In this document: piece after piece, positions 11,141 to 14,197 of the stretch
Position numbering within the stretch: position 1 is the first letter of the stretch
How the letters are laid out: every line of letters begins with the position of its first letter
From: JBBTXL01 sp038062295
GTDB lineage: Bacteria > Patescibacteriota > Minisyncoccia > GWC2-36-17 > WO2-46-25
Direction: 5' to 3'
Length of the DNA stretch: 14,197 bases
Assembly: GCA_038062295.1 (NCBI GenBank)
Contig: JBBTXL010000060.1
Span: 1 to 14,197 of the forward strand
The notes under the pieces: generated by a model
Database searches by the model: none
Told to the model about the DNA's origin: nothing
What the model saw: only the letters and a program-made list of their open reading frames with translations
Position numbers and translations under genes: made by a program

Positions 11141-12523
11141 CTAAAATATATCCGGCAGCGCCGATCCTTCGGAAAACTGCGTTGTGGGCGTTTCAAAGCT
11201 TGCGCGTTGTTCATCAAAATATAGTTCCACGCTTCCCAAGGGGCCGTTGCGGTGTTTGGCGACGATAATATCCGCCATATTTTTGCGATCCGTGTTTTCC
11301 TTGTCGCGGTCTTCGCGGTAAATAAACATCACAACGTCGGCATCCTGCTCAATACTGCCCGACTCGCGCAGATCGGACAATTTCGGCTTACGTATCGTCC
11401 GCTGCTCAACGGCACGCGACAACTGTGAAATCGCAAGCACGGGAACATTCAGTTCTTTCGCGAGGCCTTTTAGTGAGCGTGAAATTTCAGTGATAGCTTG
11501 TACGGGGGATTCATACGAGTTGCGCGGCTGAATGAGCTGCAGGTAGTCAACGACCAACAGCCCGAGACCATGTTCCGCTTGCAGACGGCGCGCCATGGTG
11601 CGGATCTGCATGATGTTCAGCGCGGAAGAGTCTTCAATAAAAATAGGCGCTTCGGACAGCGTGGCGAGTGCGTCGCGAATGCGGGCAAAATCATTGTACT
11701 CGCCGCTGTCGGACAGCCTGCCGGTGCGCAGGTTCCAGGAGTTCACATGCGCTTCTGCGGCGATAAAGCGGTCCACCAACTGTTCGCGTGCCATTTCGAG
11801 ACTGAAAATACCGACGGGAATTTTCGCCTTGACGGCAACATTGCGCGCGATATCAAGCGCAAACGCCGTTTTCCCCAGACTGGGCCGCGCCGCGAGAATA
11901 ATAAGGTCCGAACGCTGCAGGCCGGCAAGAAGCGTGTCCAGACGGGGGTACCCTGTGGGAACGCCGCGAATGTCATTTTTGTTCTGGTGAAGCCGCTCAA
12001 TGCGCTCGAATGCTTCTTCAAGCGCGCTGCCGATCGTGGTGAAGTTCTGCGAGAGCATGTCCTGCGAGATGGCAAATATTTTCTGCTCAGCTTCGTCGAG
12101 CAATATATCGGTGTCTTCGTCCTCGCGGTGCCCGAGCGACGATATTTCGTACGATACCGAGATGAGGTCGCGCAGGATGCGCTTCTGGCGGATGATCTTT
12201 GCGTGCGACGCGATATGCGCTGGCGTGGAAACCGCGTTCAAAAGGCCGGTCAGATAGCTCGTTCCGCCGATGTTTTCAAGCGCTTCCACGGCTTTGAGGC
12301 GGTTTGTCAGGTTGACCAAGTCGATGGGCTCGCGGTTCTGGTACAGATGCAGCATCGCCTCATAGATAAGCTGGTGCGTCCGCTGGTAAAAGTCTTTCGG
12401 TGTGAGAACATCGGCGATTTTGAATATCGCTTCTTTATCCAACAGCAATGCGCCCAACACGGAGCGTTCCGCTTCGGTGCTTTGCGGGTTGGTGGCGAGT
12501 GCGTCTGGTGTGCGTTGTGCCAT
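11141..12523 (-). CDS. dnaB: Replicative DNA helicase DnaB
   Basis: A 460-aa protein without an intein. The N-terminal DnaB domain begins 'NPQSTEAERSVLGALLLDK' (12-30). The RecA-like ATPase has Walker A 'ARPSLGKT' (212-219, K218), Walker B 'LLVVDYLQL' (322-330, D326), the 'AISQLSR' motif (~364-370) and the arginine-finger region 'LRESGSIEQDADVV'. The hexamer unwinds DNA ahead of the fork. The start ATG at 12523 gives the typical short N-terminal tail; no Shine-Dalgarno sequence is seen. A DnaA-box consensus (12601-12609) lies 78 nt upstream, inside a small hairpin. It is first in an operon with recR. Confidence 0.95.
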   Translation of the reverse strand: MAQRTPDALATNPQSTEAERSVLGALLLDKEAIFKIADVLTPKDFYQRTHQLIYEAMLHLYQNREPIDLVNLTNRLKAVEALENIGGTSYLTGLLNAVSTPAHIASHAKIIRQKRILRDLISVSYEISSLGHREDEDTDILLDEAEQKIFAISQDMLSQNFTTIGSALEEAFERIERLHQNKNDIRGVPTGYPRLDTLLAGLQRSDLIILAARPSLGKTAFALDIARNVAVKAKIPVGIFSLEMAREQLVDRFIAAEAHVNSWNLRTGRLSDSGEYNDFARIRDALATLSEAPIFIEDSSALNIMQIRTMARRLQAEHGLGLLVVDYLQLIQPRNSYESPVQAITEISRSLKGLAKELNVPVLAISQLSRAVEQRTIRKPKLSDLRESGSIEQDADVVMFIYREDRDKENTDRKNMADIIVAKHRNGPLGSVELYFDEQRASFETPTTQFSEGSALPDIF

Positions 12524-12596
12524 AAGAGGTAAGTGTTACTACTGTAAATCATTGCACGCTGTCGCGCAATTGCGTAAACAGGGAGTAGATGGGGAA

Positions 12597-12613
12597 ACCC
12601 TGTGCATAAGGGT
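12597..12613. promoter_or_regulatory. DnaA-box consensus in a hairpin loop upstream of dnaB
   Basis: ACCCT-GTGCATA-AGGGT forms a 5-bp hairpin. The minus strand across 12601-12609 reads TTATGCACA, a perfect TTATNCACA match. It lies 78 nt upstream of dnaB, facing the same way as dnaB transcription. Whether DnaA binds here is untested. Confidence 0.4.
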
Positions 12614-12646
12614 CCTTGAATCAGAAAATGGGGGTGCGAGCCTGCC

Positions 12647-12675
12647 TTTACAAATTGATTATTTTATGATATATA
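12647..12675 (+). promoter_or_regulatory. Candidate promoter for the 205-aa protein gene
   Basis: TTTACA (12647-12652), 17 bp, then TATATA (12670-12675) preceded by TGA (extended -10 style). The gene start is 84 nt further on behind AAGGAGG. Rest of the 12524-12759 gap: a 10-nt palindrome CGCAATTGCG (12565-12574) and the DnaA-box hairpin; no gene seen. Confidence 0.45.
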
Positions 12676-12759
12676 GCGAGTATAGTTCCTTACCATAGAT
12701 TTGTCTGGGGTTCCGACATTGGGCGGAATGAGGGGCGAATCAAAACAAGGAGGTCTACC

Positions 12760-13377
12760 ATGGGTAGTAAAAGAAGCAAAGATAAGCTAGCAAGTCTTGA
12801 AAGCGGTATGGGAGTAGCGATGGACATTTGGTCAAAACTGCTCCAGAAGGTAAGACAGCGCGAACTCCCTGTCGGAGCAATTCATCAGCTTTCCACACCG
12901 GAAGGCGATACAATTCTCGACAAGTTCGTGGATATTTTGGCGGGCGGCACAAAATCTATCTTTATCATCACCCTCAACCACACCCTATCCCTCACCGATA
13001 TGATCGCCGCCGGCCATTACGACTGGGTTAACGATGACATCACCGCGGAGCACTTTCCCGTGAAAGGGAAGGGCGCCGCAGAGCTCGCTGTGGAGCTTGT
13101 CCATTTTGATCGCAGCATCAGTTCTGGTGATGCGGTGAAAGAAATGGAGAAGATGGGCTTGCGTCCTGCAACCCACGAAGAACTCTTAGCATTCGGGGCA
13201 AAATACCCCGATATACAGCGTGAATTTCCCATCGTTGCCCTCGGTTCTTCGGCGCAGATCCACGGCAGGCGCTTTGTGCTGTTCCTCTTCAGGTACGGTT
13301 CCGAGCGGTTCCTCAGCCTCTTTTGGTGGGACAGCTTCTGGGGTGCCGACTATCGCTTCCTCGGTGTCCGCAACTAA
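12760..13377 (+). CDS. Patescibacterial small protein with RPAT-ELLAFG core and C-lectin-like aromatic tail
   Basis: A 205-aa protein. The start ATG 12760 has a strong AAGGAGG (12749-12755) 4 nt away. Residues 1-60 are helical and charged. Residues ~96-162 contain 'LVHFDRSISSGDAVKEMEK', then 'GLRPATHEELLAFGAKYP' and 'REFPIVALGS', a core I recognise from many small uncharacterised patescibacterial proteins. The last 40 residues are hydrophobic and aromatic ('LFLFRYGSERFLSLFWWDSF', then 'GADYRFLGVRN'). The closing W/Y...RFL.VR motif recalls C-type-lectin folds such as those ending in GFR-x-(V/A)R. There is no signal peptide. The function is unknown. The tail is the segment likely to vary between paralogues (inference). 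Confidence 0.75.
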   Translation: MGSKRSKDKLASLESGMGVAMDIWSKLLQKVRQRELPVGAIHQLSTPEGDTILDKFVDILAGGTKSIFIITLNHTLSLTDMIAAGHYDWVNDDITAEHFPVKGKGAAELAVELVHFDRSISSGDAVKEMEKMGLRPATHEELLAFGAKYPDIQREFPIVALGSSAQIHGRRFVLFLFRYGSERFLSLFWWDSFWGADYRFLGVRN

Positions 13378-13429
13378 GTCCTCCGAATCTTGGTTCCTTG
13401 GCACAAAGTCCTTGGAACCTTTGACCTTG

Positions 13430-13468
13430 CCCCGTGAATGCTTGAAGCATTCACGGGGATTTTTTTTG
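13430..13468 (+). terminator. Intrinsic terminator after the 205-aa protein gene
   Basis: CCCCGTGAATGC (13430-13441), short loop, GCATTCACGGGG (13447-13458), then ATTTTTTTT. It has a perfect 12-bp stem. A weaker inverted repeat GGTTCC/GGAACC (13392-13397/13414-13419) lies between the stop codon and the terminator. Confidence 0.88.
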
Positions 13469-13489
13469 ATTATTTTTTTAAATTATACG

Positions 13490-14197
13490 CTACCTGGAAA
13501 TGAGTTCGTATCCCTCTTTTGTGTCCCGTACTTCGTAGCCCTGTGCCGCTATTTTTGTGCGCACAGCGTCTGCCTCGGCCCATTTCCCGGCTTTTCGTAG
13601 CCGGTGCCGTTCGTTGGCAAGCGCTACAATGGCGGCGGTGATTTTCTTGGTTTTTGGGGTTGCAAACGAAACGCCAAAAACACGTTCCACGGTTTTTAAG
13701 AAAGCAAGAACCTTTTGCGCGTCTGTTCGCGAAAGGATTTTTTTTGCTATGGCGGTGTTTGCCGCGCGCACGAGTGAAAATATGGCGGCAAGCGCACGCG
13801 GCGTATTAAAATCGTCGTCCATCGCTTCCGCAAATATTTTTGCAAAGCGCGCAAACGGAAAGGCCGCCGAGCGGCGGCCAGCCGCTTTTCGCAGAGCGGC
13901 TGTGCACGCGCGGATAGAGGCGAGGTTTGCGGCGGCCTGCGCCATAAGTTTCTCGGTGTAGTGGATAGGGGAGCGGTAATGCGCGGATAATATCAAAAAA
14001 CGGAATGCATCCGGCTCATGCGCGGCGACCATGTCACTCCCCGAAACAAAGTTGCCAAAAGACTTGGACATTTTTTCGCCGCCGATATTCAGGATGCCCG
14101 CGTGCACCCAGTATTTGACGAACGGCCTTTTGCCCGACGCGCTTTCTTGCTGGGCTATCTCCGCTTCGTGGTGGGGGAATTTCAATTCCGTCGCGCC
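13490..14197 (-). CDS. cysS: Cysteinyl-tRNA synthetase, C-terminal part (5' end outside window)
   Basis: The minus-strand frame is open from the window edge; the visible ~235 residues begin 'GATELKFPHHEAEIAQ', the family's 'D..FPHHE.E.AQ' block (which includes zinc/substrate residues). Then come 'KYWVHAGILNIGGEKMSKSFGNF' condensed at the KMSKS catalytic loop, and the DALR-type anticodon-binding helices ('AMDDDFNTPRALAAIF'). The C-terminus 'EADAVRTKIAAQGYEVRDTK' followed by 'EGYELISR' is typical of CysS, whose last residues usually read '...G..L.DT..G..W'. It charges tRNA-Cys. It converges with the 205-aa protein gene, and no terminator with a T run on the minus strand was seen. The HIGH motif lies outside the window. 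An in-frame TTG at 14185 is not the start. Confidence 0.93.
   Translation of the reverse strand, partial: GATELKFPHHEAEIAQQESASGKRPFVKYWVHAGILNIGGEKMSKSFGNFVSGSDMVAAHEPDAFRFLILSAHYRSPIHYTEKLMAQAAANLASIRACTAALRKAAGRRSAAFPFARFAKIFAEAMDDDFNTPRALAAIFSLVRAANTAIAKKILSRTDAQKVLAFLKTVERVFGVSFATPKTKKITAAIVALANERHRLRKAGKWAEADAVRTKIAAQGYEVRDTKEGYELISR

Noticed and set aside
11498..12532. Long + strand ORF (344 aa) opposite dnaB
   Set aside because: It is the antisense shadow of a clear DnaB. Its composition (Arg/Cys/Val-rich, no domain) is that of a mirrored frame, with no ribosome binding site.

Overview
The window reads as a stretch of a bacterial chromosome, most likely from Patescibacteria (Candidate Phyla Radiation), probably a Parcubacteria-like lineage. 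The evidence is: compact operons with 4-nt ATGA overlaps, a trimmed MurF-like ligase that lacks its UDP-substrate domain, a short divergent cell-division operon, very small zinc-ribbon ORFs, and a small protein (12760-13377) whose 'RPAT..ELLAFG.K.P..QREFPIVALG' core and aromatic 'W....YRFL.VR' tail I associate with that group. TGA is used as a stop, so this is not a code-25 lineage. The phylum assignment is inference.

Layout. 1-1622: the 3' end of gltX, overlapping an EnvC/NlpD-type M23 murein hydrolase gene, closed by a perfect palindromic terminator. 1684-1814: a consensus sigma-70-type promoter with a 10-bp-spaced AAGTGG array (candidate MraZ operator) interleaved with DnaA-box-like 9-mers. 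1815-6454: a reduced dcw operon, mraZ-rsmH-ftsL-like-ftsI-murF-like. 6503-6574: tRNA-Glu(CUC), flanked by a long inverted repeat. 6575-6780: a run of hairpins without a gene. 6780-8418: an accessory block of three small unknown genes. Each is preceded by a nearly identical ~26-nt leader core, and two also share the upstream promoter region. 8457-9461: a DoxX-like membrane protein with a probably leaderless promoter. 9617-9745: a tRNA-like cloverleaf with shortened arms, with a long stem-loop abutting its 5' end between 7-nt direct repeats. 9788-10115: two overlapping tiny zinc-ribbon genes. 10191-10505: rplU, convergent with the minus-strand dnaB-recR operon (12523-10512). 12760-13377: the patescibacterial-type small protein. 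13490-14197: the 3' part of cysS on the minus strand.

How they work together. The left half is cell-wall and division housekeeping: transpeptidase, hydrolase, Mur ligase, divisome scaffold and the MraZ regulator. The right half is replication, recombination and translation (dnaB, recR, rplU, cysS). The accessory material lies in two places, 6575-8420 after tRNA-Glu and 9610-10120. The most unusual signals are the repeated leader module of the three-gene block and the tRNA-like/hairpin element. Neither encodes a recognisable defence or mobile system, and I see no integrase, transposase, reverse transcriptase or CRISPR array.
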